Shown here: positions 1 to 6,620 of the stretch, in pieces | How positions within the stretch are numbered: position 1 is the stretch's first letter | How the letters are laid out: each line of letters begins with the position of its first letter | Assembly (NCBI GenBank): GCA_028690255.1 | Contig: JAQVBP010000022.1 | Span: forward strand, 8,054-22,658 | Direction of reading: 5' to 3' | DNA from: Methanosarcinaceae archaeon | GTDB lineage: Archaea; Halobacteriota; Methanosarcinia; Methanosarcinales; Methanosarcinaceae | Length of the DNA stretch: 14,605 nucleotides | Program-made: the position numbers and the translations under genes | The notes under the pieces: model-generated | Told to the model about the DNA's origin: nothing | The model's database searches: none | The model's input: the letters and a program-made list of their open reading frames with translations, nothing else

Positions 1-633
1 TTTTCTTGTATCACATTCTCCAGATTTTCTGTCCTGCGGAATGAATTCGATAAACTGCCTGTTTACGGTAAGAGGCAGAGTTTTTTTCCCGGCTATCAGG
101 CTCACGCTCAGGTGCATGCCCTCGATATACTCACAGGCTATAAGCCCTTCCTTTTCTTCGAATTTATCCACAAGGCAGGTGTCTTCGGCCCCGCAACCGG
201 AACGGGGCTTGAGGATGTAGCGTTTTCCCGTCTCCGGCCTTTCAACGATTTTCGGGGCTGCTATCCCGGCTTTTTCGAGTATTTTCGTGCACTTCAGTTT
301 ATCCGCGCAGCAGGCCGCCGATTCCGGAGAACAGCCCAGGTTTTCCGTGTTTTCCTCCAGAAGCCTGTTCAGTTCCGGAAGCATTCCGTCGGGGGCAATC
401 AAAAGCCCGGCGTCGCATTCCTTTGCCTGCTTCTCGATTACGGCCAGGAAACTCTCCGCAGTGGACTCAAGGGGAGTTCCGCTGTCTATTCTGGTTCCGG
501 CCGTCGGGTAGTACACCTCGTGCCCAAGCCTTACGAAACTCTGTGCAAGGGTGTCGAGCATTGCGGCCCCCTCAGGGATCAGAGACCTGTCGGCGTCCGT
601 CCCGACAGCGAATTCTGCGATCAGGATTTTCAT
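1..633 (-). CDS. mfnD: Tyramine--L-glutamate ligase (MfnD-like ATP-grasp protein), 3' end cut by window edge
   Basis: Reading the minus strand from the ATG at 633 gives 211 open codons that run off base 1, so the C-terminal third is missing. The protein starts MKILIAEFAVGTDADRSLIP and continues with an EGAAML stretch. Further on, YILKPRSGCGAEDT (about residues 139-152) is a typical ATP-grasp nucleotide-binding segment, followed by the acidic CEYIEGMHLSV (about 167-177). This order matches the archaeal ATP-grasp ligases that include MfnD, which joins tyramine to glutamate in methanofuran synthesis; methanofuran carries C1 units in methanogens. The assignment to MfnD rather than another small ATP-grasp ligase is from recall of the family. 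No clear Shine-Dalgarno site precedes the ATG; a TATA box about 26 bases upstream would give a nearly leaderless mRNA. Large plus-strand reading frames over this gene are shadows. Confidence 0.68.
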   Translation of the reverse strand, partial: MKILIAEFAVGTDADRSLIPEGAAMLDTLAQSFVRLGHEVYYPTAGTRIDSGTPLESTAESFLAVIEKQAKECDAGLLIAPDGMLPELNRLLEENTENLGCSPESAACCADKLKCTKILEKAGIAAPKIVERPETGKRYILKPRSGCGAEDTCLVDKFEEKEGLIACEYIEGMHLSVSLIAGKKTLPLTVNRQFIEFIPQDRKSGECDTRK

Positions 634-653
634 CAAAAAGGAAAACCCTGTCA

Positions 654-692
654 TTTTATAAAAATACAGCCGAAAACCCCCGAGTTTTTATA
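654..692 (-). promoter_or_regulatory. Candidate TATA boxes for mfnD
   Basis: On the minus strand TTTTTATAAAA (664-654) is centred about 26 bases before the ATG at 633, and GGTATAAAAA (about 694-685) lies about 30 bases further up. The first would give a leaderless transcript, the second a leader of roughly 30 bases. Only position and sequence support them. Confidence 0.35.
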
Positions 693-752
693 CCGGGAGA
701 TGAATGCATCAAGCCCTATAATACGGGAATAATAAGATTTAACCACATATAT

Positions 753-822
753 AATATATTAATAAGTTAGAATATATTAATAAGTTAGAATATATTAATA
801 CGTTAGAATATATTAATAAGTT
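753..822. repeat. AT-rich 18-bp tandem repeat, 3.9 copies
   Basis: The unit AATATATTAATAAGTTAG occurs at 753-770, 771-788, 789-806 (one A to C change) and 807-822 (partial). Each unit carries a TATA-like core. The array lies between the mfnD promoter and the IS-element remnant. Confidence 0.95.
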
Positions 823-1023
823 TCTTTCTTACAATTCATTTTTGCGACCCCACAAATTGAAACTTTGTGGGATTTACCTCCGGAAGCAGAAGGCCCCCTC
901 CTCGATGTTTCTAATTGAAGATTAGAAACTTCTGTTAAACCTATGGTTTAACACGACAGCCGAAGACTGGCAGGTAGGGGGTTCACTTCAGAGAATAAAG
1001 CCGGAAGCCCGTTAAATCTTTAG
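823..1023 (+). pseudogene. Remnant of the C-terminus of an IS200/IS605-type TnpB
   Basis: One plus-strand frame (codon starting at 841) stays protein-like up to the TAG at 1021-1023. It reads ATPQIETLWDLPPEAEGPLL..., then an in-frame TGA at 916, RLETSVKPMV, an in-frame TAA at 949, HDSRRLAGRGFTSENKAGSP and LNL before the final stop. An ending of the EAGSP/KAGSP type, directly followed by a hairpin ending in GTTGAC, is characteristic of TnpB genes of IS200/IS605 and IS1341-like elements. The catalytic RuvC and zinc-finger parts are absent: upstream lies only the AT-rich 18-bp repeat. The gene is therefore a dead fragment of about 60 codons with two stops. The identification rests on the ending and the adjoining right-end structure, not on a database match. 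Confidence 0.6.
849..989 (+). ncRNA. Strongly folded segment, possibly the old omegaRNA scaffold of the TnpB remnant
   Basis: Several perfect hairpins follow one another. They are an 8-bp stem 849-856/864-871 (CCCACAAA/TTTGTGGG), a 9-bp stem 907-915/921-929 (GTTTCTAAT/ATTAGAAAC) and an 8-bp stem 934-941/945-952 (GTTAAACC/GGTTTAAC, 3-base loop). A small GCC/GGC hairpin sits at 959-971. The last three can be enclosed by CCCCC 894-898 with GGGGG 977-981, and further out GAAG 889-892 with CTTC 986-989, giving a multibranch fold. In TnpB elements the guide RNA (omegaRNA or reRNA) overlaps the 3' end of tnpB and the right end, which is the position here. Whether it is transcribed is unknown. Confidence 0.45.
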
Positions 1024-1041
1024 AATTAGCAGGTAGTTGAC
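1003..1041 (+). mobile_element. IS200/IS605-type right-end hairpin
   Basis: GGAAGCCC (1003-1010) leads into an imperfect stem 1008-1018/1023-1033 with loop TTTA, followed by GGTAGTTGAC ending at 1041. A GGAAGCCC, stem with CTTTAG at its apex, GGGTAGTTGAC pattern is the usual right-end layout of TnpB-encoding elements. The tnpB stop codon lies within the hairpin, as is common in these elements. The stem has two mismatches and one G-T pair. No left end is recognised. Confidence 0.55.
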
Positions 1042-1744
1042 TGTAAACTGCATTACTCGCATAAGAAATATTTCCATTCTGACTAATTATATATATCATG
1101 TAATGGTACAGCTGGGCCGTGAGTGGGTCTTTTTTTACAGAATAACCCCCAAAACTCATATCCCCCAACTATTCCCCAAAATACTCCCCAACCCACTCAC
1201 ACTTATTCCTACACTTTTTTCAAGGCCGGATTTCTGTGAAGTCAAGTTTTTTCTTTGTGTCATCACGAAAAAGCCGCTCGCTTGCGCGACCGGTGAGGCC
1301 CCTGTCTCTCCCTTTCGAAATCAATGAATGATTTCCGGGAATAGGATTTGATTCATAAAAAAGGGCCCTGGTCGATGTGAAGAAGCGGACATATAAAAAC
1401 CGCCATACGACGTTGAAAGTCCGGCAAGCTCGACAAACAGATTGATTATATTTTGTCTGGTTTAGCGAAAAGCCCTTTGAGCCGCCTGGCCCGGATTTTT
1501 GAACACGATTTTTTGATTTATCCAGATGGGGCTGAGTGTTTGGGGGTCAGAAACCCCGGGCTCTCAACGGCCAACGCAGGAGGCCGGGCTTTTCAAGAAT
1601 GCTGTGAAACGAATGCATACTTTCGTACCGCTGTTTTATATGGCAAAAACAGCATCATTAGAAATGGTTTGGGTGGGGAATATACCTGTCAAAAGCAGGC
1701 TGCACCCGGATTTCCCACCTTATTTTAAGGAGGGGAAGAAAAGC
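1042..1744. other. Gene-poor 703-base intergenic region
   Basis: I see no convincing coding sequence on either strand. The open frames at 1037-1327, 1453-1728 and 1526-1822 lack family features and good start signals. Visible structure: a C- and A-rich tract 1144-1200; the small hairpin TCGC/GCGA inside 1275-1295; AAATCA/TGATTT around 1319-1335; a TATA-like box at 1390; the folded block 1468-1593 listed separately; and a perfect 8-bp hairpin GCTGTTTT 1630-1637 with AAAACAGC 1646-1653. The region lies between the right end of the IS remnant and the 3' end of rfcL. Confidence 0.6.
1390..1593 (+). ncRNA. Candidate structured small RNA with its own promoter
   Basis: CATATAAAAA at 1390-1399 resembles an archaeal TATA box and would place a start near 1420. 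Downstream, AAAAGCCC (1468-1475) can pair perfectly with GGGCTTTT (1586-1593). Inside are GGGGT/ACCCC (1543-1547/1553-1557, 5-base loop) and CGGCC/GGCCG (about 1568-1586). The block is GC-richer than its flanks and has no good reading frame. It could be a small RNA or a dispersed noncoding repeat; expression is not shown by sequence. Confidence 0.3.
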
Positions 1745-3421
1745 TTAGAAATCAAAAAGAGTTTTCTGGCTTTTCTTATAAGGTTCCCCGTTTTTCTTCT
1801 TTTTATCGGAAACACCCACTGAATCCTCATACCTGTCATTTTTATTTCCCATGTTATTTTGCCCGGCTCCTGAGCTCTTATTTTCTAAGCCCTCATTTTT
1901 CTTCAGTTCACAGGCCTGATCTGCAGGTATGCTTTCAAATCCCGGACTATGAACCTGCGGGCTAAGAGCCGGCGGATTAAGAACAGGCGGATTAAGAACA
2001 GGTAGAGCTTTGCTCTGGCCCATGGCAGGAGTTTTTTCCAGCAGGCTTTCCAGAGTTTTCTGGCTTTCCGGGGTTTTCTGGTTTTTTAAGTCCTTTTTCG
2101 GGGATTTGAAGAATTTGCTTTCTTCTTTTTCTCCTTTTTCACTCAGGAGTTCCTGGGCCGAATCATAGATATTCTGGACCTTCTTGTTTAATTTCTTGCT
2201 TCCGGTAAGGTACATGAGCTCTTCCAGTTCAAGCCCAAGACCTGCCGTTATGTCTACAGCGTAAATATCGTCTCTTGCCATCCGGGAATAGGTTCTCATA
2301 AGCCCGGTTCTAGCGTCATGCATTGACTCAAAGCAGTGCTCTCCGATCTTTGTTGCGACATTGTCCCGCATGTTCCGCTGTGACCGGGTCTGACCCATTT
2401 TTCTCCATATAGAAGGCTGCTGGAATTTTATAAAGCCATGGTAAGGCCCGGACTTTGCGGCCACAGTCCCGCAGACCATCAGCATGTTTGCATACTTCCA
2501 CATCCCGTAGTTCTGGCGTTTTCTGACCCGGCCCAGAAAAAGGTCCGCTTTTGCAAGGTATCCATACCCTGTCCTGATGTCTGTCAGGTCCTCTCCGGCA
2601 TATTGCTGGGGGAGGTTTTCATCGATCCATTGCACGAGGTCCTCGGGGTTTTCGTCAAGGCCGTAGGCCGCTTCAAGAGCAATTTTCGGGTCCGTGCTCT
2701 TGAAAATCTTCTGCATGGCTTTGAAGATGTTGTCCTTCACGTCCCTCTCCGCGGTCCGGACATCTTCCGCCTCAAGGGCCGTTTTCCCGCTTGCCGCAGC
2801 CTGGAGGTCGTTTACGGCGCTTCTTATATCCCCTCCCGCATTTTCCGCGATTTTCTGAACTGCTTCCGGGCTGCAGTAGAGATCCTCCGCCTCGCAGATC
2901 TGCCTGAGTGCGGGGGTAATGGAGCGGCTCTGGACAGCGGTAAATTTTATCTCCAGGCAGAGGTTCCGGATCGTGGGGGTAAGCCCGTATACATCGTTTG
3001 CAATCAGCACCATCGGCTGGCCCGTGTTTTTAATAATCCCGGAGAGGGCCCGCATCCCTCCCCGGTCCGAATTGCCGTGGATATTGTCAGCCTCATCAAG
3101 AATAATAAGCCGTCTGTTTCCGTAAAGACTGTTCATGGAAGCAGCGGACCCTGCAATCTTTTCAATAACCTTTGCTGTCCGCTGGTCACTTGCGTTAAGT
3201 TCGATTACCTCCCAGTCCAGGTCCCTGGCAAGGGCATGAGCAGAAGAAGTCTTGCCAACACCTGCGGGCCCGTGGAGGATTACAGCTCTTTTATCAGGGA
3301 GCTCTCCCGAACGCCAGGCCTCGGCCCACATTCTGATATCCTGCACTGCCTTTTTGTTCCCTACAATGTTTTCGAGGGTCCGGGGGCGGTATTTTTCAGC
3401 CCATTCGATAGATTCCGTCAT
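1745..3421 (-). CDS. rfcL: Replication factor C large subunit (clamp loader)
   Basis: A 558-residue AAA+ protein that, with RfcS subunits, loads the PCNA sliding clamp on primed DNA. Visible motifs: the RFC box WAEKYRPRTLENIVGN (7-22), Walker A GPAGVGKT (51-58), Walker B LIILDEAD (105-112), sensor 1 IAND (140-143) and sensor 2 GGDIR (196-200). The middle (about 230-400) is the clamp-loader helical region. From about residue 430 the protein becomes a low-complexity, Lys/Ser/Pro-rich tail with short LNPP-type repeats, and it ends in QKTLFDF, a PCNA-interacting (PIP) box. Length and order fit archaeal RfcL. The ATG at 3421 is preceded only by a weak GGTATGG. The gene is transcribed divergently from mtxX, 168 bases away; no functional link between them is evident. 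Confidence 0.96.
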   Translation of the reverse strand: MTESIEWAEKYRPRTLENIVGNKKAVQDIRMWAEAWRSGELPDKRAVILHGPAGVGKTSSAHALARDLDWEVIELNASDQRTAKVIEKIAGSAASMNSLYGNRRLIILDEADNIHGNSDRGGMRALSGIIKNTGQPMVLIANDVYGLTPTIRNLCLEIKFTAVQSRSITPALRQICEAEDLYCSPEAVQKIAENAGGDIRSAVNDLQAAASGKTALEAEDVRTAERDVKDNIFKAMQKIFKSTDPKIALEAAYGLDENPEDLVQWIDENLPQQYAGEDLTDIRTGYGYLAKADLFLGRVRKRQNYGMWKYANMLMVCGTVAAKSGPYHGFIKFQQPSIWRKMGQTRSQRNMRDNVATKIGEHCFESMHDARTGLMRTYSRMARDDIYAVDITAGLGLELEELMYLTGSKKLNKKVQNIYDSAQELLSEKGEKEESKFFKSPKKDLKNQKTPESQKTLESLLEKTPAMGQSKALPVLNPPVLNPPALSPQVHSPGFESIPADQACELKKNEGLENKSSGAGQNNMGNKNDRYEDSVGVSDKKKKNGEPYKKSQKTLFDF

Positions 3422-3484
3422 TTACAACCATACCCATAAAAAAGGGAAAATTAATTAATGTTTGTGTTTCTTCTCCTTAGAACT

Positions 3485-3534
3485 ATCGGAAATCATTCTA
3501 AAAAGTATGATCGGAAATCATTCTAAAAAGTATG
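3485..3534. repeat. 25-bp tandem duplication in the rfcL-mtxX intergenic region
   Basis: Two perfect adjacent copies of a 25-base unit starting ATCGGAAATCATTCTA occupy 3485-3509 and 3510-3534. They lie in the mtxX upstream region, just before the right-end-like hairpin. Confidence 0.95.
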
Positions 3535-3540
3535 ATTGGT

Positions 3541-3576
3541 GTCAACTACCCCGGGTCTAAAGCCCCGGGGATTTCC
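3541..3576 (-). mobile_element. Second IS200/IS605-type right-end hairpin, in the mtxX leader
   Basis: On the minus strand the sequence runs GGAAATCCCCGGGGC, then TTTAGACCCGGGGTAGTTGAC. The arms are CCCCGGG (plus 3549-3555) and CCCGGGG (plus 3564-3570), a perfect 7-bp GC stem. It shares the GGAA..CCC, CTTTAGA and GGTAGTTGAC layout with the right end at 1003-1041, on the opposite strand. No tnpB body is attached: the bases that would hold it are the start of mtxX. It is either a tiny IS scar or a hairpin kept for another use, since it sits about 10 bases before the mtxX Shine-Dalgarno site. Confidence 0.5.
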
Positions 3577-3589
3577 TGCTGAGGTATTT

Positions 3590-4459
3590 ATGGATAACAA
3601 CGGCATGGACGGCCTGCTCAAAGCAATCGAAAAACGGGCCCTTGCAAACCGGGCAAAGGTGGCGATGGGAATTCGCTCTCCTACCCCCAAGTTACTTGAA
3701 AGCGCAAAAAAAGCTCAGGACCAGGGCTTTGCAAGGGTTGTCCTTGTAGGAGACCTTGAGGAAATCAAGAAAATCGGAACCGAACTTGAGGTGGTGGACA
3801 GCAGGGAGCCCGAAAAGACCCTTATAGAGCTCCTTGTGTCAGGCGAGGTCGATGCGGCAATCCGGGGCACTGCAAAAGCATCGGGGACCCTTTCCAATCT
3901 GAAAGAGGCCCTTGGCCTGGAAAAGATCTACCGGCTTACCCTGCTACTTACTGCGGGCGGTACTCCCTTTTTTCTTGCCCCCGTCGGAATCGATGAAGGT
4001 AACTCTCTCGGGGACAAGCTCAAACTTGTGACCCTCGGGGCCGAGCATATCCGGAGGTTCGGGGTCGAACCCGAGGTAGGGGTGCTTTCCGGGGGCAGGC
4101 TCGAAGATGTGGGCCGGGACGAAAGGGTTGACCGAACCCTCGCAGACGGGGAGTTTATTAGCAGGAGGCTCTCGGAACAGGGCATCCGGGCAAAGCATCA
4201 TGCTATCCTTATAGAAGATGCCATAAAGGAAGCTAATTTCATCATGGCTCCGGACGGGATTTCAGGAAACCTTATCTTCCGGACCATTGCTTTCCTCGGA
4301 GGAGGGGACGGACTAGGGGCCCCGGTCCTTATGGAAGATTACGTTTTTGTGGATACCTCAAGGGTGGGCGGGCATTTCACAAAAGCCATTATGCTTGCAA
4401 GTGCGCTTTCTCACATGAAAAAGGAACGAAAGAGGCGAGGGATTGAGGATGTGCAATAG
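3590..4459 (+). CDS. mtxX: MtxX, methanogenesis marker protein 4 (PTA/PTB-like)
   Basis: The 289-residue product belongs to the MtxX / methanogenesis marker 4 family, which is related by fold to phosphate acetyl- and butyryltransferases. It was named a putative methyltransferase because of its place next to mtxA and mtxH; its reaction is not established. Characteristic stretches are RGTAKASGTLS (about 92-102), LLTAGGTPFFLAPVGIDEG (about 118-136) and MAPDGISGNLIFRTIAFLGG (about 220-239). The ATG at 3590 is preferred over the in-frame upstream start at 3536, because GAGGT precedes it by 4 bases and the upstream extension would run through the IS-type hairpin. The 3' end is odd: the last codons and the stop are inside a 32-bp unit that is duplicated immediately downstream. 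Confidence 0.88.
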   Translation: MDNNGMDGLLKAIEKRALANRAKVAMGIRSPTPKLLESAKKAQDQGFARVVLVGDLEEIKKIGTELEVVDSREPEKTLIELLVSGEVDAAIRGTAKASGTLSNLKEALGLEKIYRLTLLLTAGGTPFFLAPVGIDEGNSLGDKLKLVTLGAEHIRRFGVEPEVGVLSGGRLEDVGRDERVDRTLADGEFISRRLSEQGIRAKHHAILIEDAIKEANFIMAPDGISGNLIFRTIAFLGGGDGLGAPVLMEDYVFVDTSRVGGHFTKAIMLASALSHMKKERKRRGIEDVQ

Positions 4460-4645
4460 ATGAGTGGCGAGGGATTGAGGATGTGCAATAGATGAGTAGC
4501 GAGGGATTGAGGAAAGGTGATGAATTGAGGAAAAGCGATGGATTGAGGAGGGGGGACAGATGAGTGGCGAGGGATTGAGGAAAGGTGATGAATTGAGGAA
4601 AAGCGATGGATTGAGGAAAAGCGATGGATTGAGGAGGGGTGATAG
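4435..4645. repeat. G-rich minisatellite between mtxX and mtxA
   Basis: The spacer is built almost wholly from variants of GATTGAGGA. A 32-bp unit (4435-4466) that contains the end and stop codon of mtxX is repeated at 4467-4498 with one change. A 68-bp block starting at 4491 (GATGAGTAGCGAGGGATTGA) is repeated from 4559. Near the end an 18-bp unit GATGGATTGAGGAAAAGC is repeated in tandem. The strand asymmetry is extreme, with almost no C on the plus strand. Many units hold Shine-Dalgarno-like GAGG or GGTGA next to ATG. The last unit supplies the ribosome binding site of mtxA. Confidence 0.93.
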
Positions 4646-5260
4646 ATGGGGGATGATGGATTGATTACGGTTTCGGAACACTGGCCTGTTGTAAAAGGCG
4701 ATTATACCGTAGGAAACCCGGCCTCCAGAATCGCGGTTGTAACCCTTGCGAGCAACTTTGAGGCCTGTCCCTCAGCTGCTATCTGGGGTAGTTCAAAGAC
4801 CGAAAACCTCGGGGTGGAAAAGTTAATCGTAAACATTATTTCAAACTCGAATATCAGGTATGTCCTGGTCTGCGGAAACGAGTCGCGAGGCCATCTGGCA
4901 GGGCACTCCCTCCTTGCAATCCACGCAAACGGAATCGATGAACAGGGCCGGATCATAGCTTCCGAAGGTGCAATTCCCTTTATAGAAAATATTTCTGGAA
5001 AAAACGTGGAGCGATTCCAGCGCCAGGTCACCATGCTTGACCGGATAGGGCTTGTCGATCCGGAGGAAATCCAAAAAATAGTGGAGGAGTACCGGGAAGT
5101 CGGAGACCCGTATCCTGAGGAACCGGTGGTGGTCTGTGCCCCAAGAAAGCGGCAGAACCTGTTCTCAGTCGAGGGAGCCGTAAAGGGAGATATACTGATT
5201 TCCGAAGAGTTCGTGATGGATGCAGCCTCAGGCCTTATATATCCCGCAGGGGAGTTCTGA
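4646..5260 (+). CDS. mtxA: MtxA, soluble MtrA-like corrinoid protein
   Basis: The 204-residue protein matches the cytoplasmic domain of MtrA, the cobamide-carrying subunit of methyl-H4MPT:coenzyme M methyltransferase. The N-terminal EHWPVVKGDYTVGNPASRIA (11-30), VVTLAS (31-36), CGNESRGHLAGHSLLAIHAN (76-95) and EGAIPFIEN (107-115) are typical. In MtrA a histidine is the lower cobalt ligand; H83 in the GHLAGHS motif is the best candidate here, with H87 nearby. MtrA normally ends in a membrane helix. This protein ends AASGLIYPAGEF with no hydrophobic segment, so it should be soluble and act with MtxH outside the Mtr complex. The start at 4646 has GGAGG 8 bases upstream and GGTGA 3 bases upstream, both made by the minisatellite. 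Confidence 0.9.
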   Translation: MGDDGLITVSEHWPVVKGDYTVGNPASRIAVVTLASNFEACPSAAIWGSSKTENLGVEKLIVNIISNSNIRYVLVCGNESRGHLAGHSLLAIHANGIDEQGRIIASEGAIPFIENISGKNVERFQRQVTMLDRIGLVDPEEIQKIVEEYREVGDPYPEEPVVVCAPRKRQNLFSVEGAVKGDILISEEFVMDAASGLIYPAGEF

Positions 5261-5320
5261 ACCGGGCCTGTACTTTTCAGACCCCCTGGTGGGATTCGGA
5301 TGGATGGATTTTAAAATTAT

Positions 5321-5330
5321 TATATAAATA
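5321..5330 (+). promoter_or_regulatory. TATA box for mtxH
   Basis: TATATAAATA with an A/T-rich element before it lies about 85 bases before the mtxH ATG, in the 150-base gap after mtxA. A start near 5355 would give a leader of about 55 bases. A second weaker box, TTTATAAG, is at 5352-5359. mtxH may thus be transcribed on its own as well as from upstream. Confidence 0.55.
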
Positions 5331-5410
5331 CCAATTGTGAGTACTCAACAATTTATAAGCAGTGATATATAATTCACAGGTTATAATTAAAAATTAATAG
5401 AGGTATATAA

Positions 5411-6343
5411 ATGTTCAGGTTCCAGAATGAACAGGAAATCGTAAACATTGCGGGGGTAAAAGTCGGCGGTCAGCCGGGAGAGCTTCCTACCGTGCTTGCG
5501 GGAACCATTTTCTATAACAAACACGAGCTTGTAGAGGATGCGGCAAAAGGCCTTTTTGACAGGCAGAAGGCCGAAAGGGTCCTCAACCTCCAGGAAAGCG
5601 CATCGGATGAGACAAAGAATCCTCATATGGTCCATATCTACGGAACCACTCCCGAAAGCATCTGCCGTTACATCGATTTTGTTGCCGAAACCTCAGACGC
5701 TCCTTTTCTGATTGATTCTTCCGAAGGCCCGGTCCGCTCACATGCAGCCCGCTACGTGAGTGAAATCGGACTTGCGGACAGGGCGGTCTACAATTCAATC
5801 AACATGAGCATTAGTGAAAGTGAGATTGCGGCCCTGGCCGAATCCGACATTGACAGTTCCATCATCCTCGGCTTCAATGCCATGGACTCTTCCCTGCAGG
5901 GCAGGATGTCCATGCTTGAAGAAGGCGGGAATCTGCTTGACCGGGGCCTCCTGTCGATTGCAGATGAATGTGGGATCGTCAATAAACTGATCGACCCGAG
6001 CATCACCCCCATGGGAGACGGAGCAGGCGTTGCCCTCAGGATGACCCTCACGGCAAAAGCGAAATGGGGTCACCCCACGGGCTCCGGCATCCACAACGCC
6101 CCTTCGGCCTGGAGCTGGCTTCAGCAGAAAAAAGAAACGGACCCCCTTCTCTACAAAATTTGCGACATAGGTTCCATCTGCCTGCAGCAGGCAGCGGCCG
6201 GAGACTTTATCCTCTACGGTCCCATAGAAAACGCGCCCTATATCTTCCCCATGGCCGCCATGAGTGACATCATGATCGCGGAAGCTGTCGCTGACCTGGG
6301 GGTCGAGCCTGCAAGCGGGCATCCCATAAACTTCCTGGTCTGA
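5411..6343 (+). CDS. mtxH: MtxH, MtrH-like methyltransferase
   Basis: The 310-residue protein is an MtrH homologue, a TIM-barrel pterin-binding methyltransferase that moves the methyl group of methyl-tetrahydromethanopterin (sarcinapterin in Methanosarcina) to a corrinoid protein. Family stretches seen are MFRFQNEQEIVNIAGVKVGG (1-20), the LPTVLAGTIFYN region (about 25-36), PFLIDSSEG (about 98-106), YNSINMSISE (about 126-135) and KLIDPSITPMGDGAGVALRM (about 191-210). Length is close to MtrH. The ATG at 5411 has GAGGT 6 bases upstream. The natural partner is MtxA, 150 bases upstream; the other subunits of the eight-subunit Mtr complex are absent from this window. The pair may serve a methyl-donor entry or exit route; direction and substrate are not shown. 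Confidence 0.92.
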   Translation: MFRFQNEQEIVNIAGVKVGGQPGELPTVLAGTIFYNKHELVEDAAKGLFDRQKAERVLNLQESASDETKNPHMVHIYGTTPESICRYIDFVAETSDAPFLIDSSEGPVRSHAARYVSEIGLADRAVYNSINMSISESEIAALAESDIDSSIILGFNAMDSSLQGRMSMLEEGGNLLDRGLLSIADECGIVNKLIDPSITPMGDGAGVALRMTLTAKAKWGHPTGSGIHNAPSAWSWLQQKKETDPLLYKICDIGSICLQQAAAGDFILYGPIENAPYIFPMAAMSDIMIAEAVADLGVEPASGHPINFLV

Positions 6344-6395
6344 AGCTCTTTTCCCGGCCGCAACTTTAACCAGCCCGGGTTTTTCTTATTTTTTC

Positions 6396-6420
6396 GGGGC
6401 TTTGGCCCTGCTCTTTTTTT
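6396..6420 (+). terminator. Likely terminator after mtxH
   Basis: GGGC (6397-6400), loop TTTG and GCCC (6405-6408) are followed by CTC and seven T (6414-6420). A T-rich tract is also present at 6380-6394. Archaeal termination relies mainly on such T runs. Confidence 0.55.
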
Positions 6421-6610
6421 GAAATTAGGTTCCGGAAGCTTGATTTATCCTGATATATTTCCGGATCATTTCCCAAATATTTCCCCTAATATTTTTTCCG
6501 GATATTTTCCCTACATATTTGTTAGAATAAATTTTCAGAAATCTTGCTTCCATAAGTATTTACGGATATAAATAAAAATGTCATTACAGTTCACCGGAAC
6601 TTAAGACACA

Positions 6611-6620
6611 TTATAAATAA
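6611..6620 (+). promoter_or_regulatory. TATA box of the 118-residue unknown gene
   Basis: TTATAAATAA followed by a run of A lies about 38 bases before the ATG at 6653. The expected transcription start is near 6640, giving a leader of about 10-15 bases. Confidence 0.55.

Noticed and set aside
112..770. Open plus-strand frames of up to 206 codons
   Set aside because: They lie opposite mfnD, whose minus-strand frame has family motifs and runs off the window; the plus frames show none.
1037..1822. Three overlapping plus frames of about 91-98 codons
   Set aside because: No start signals, proline- and cysteine-rich nonsense-like composition, and they cross hairpins; treated as noncoding.
2438..3439. 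A 333-codon plus-strand frame
   Set aside because: It is antisense to rfcL, which has all AAA+ motifs; high GC at third positions keeps the opposite strand open.
4358..4681. Minus-strand frame with repeated LNPSLF-type peptide
   Set aside because: It is the antisense reading of the G-rich minisatellite and has no other support.
5795..6322. A 175-codon minus-strand frame
   Set aside because: Shadow of mtxH with no motifs of its own.
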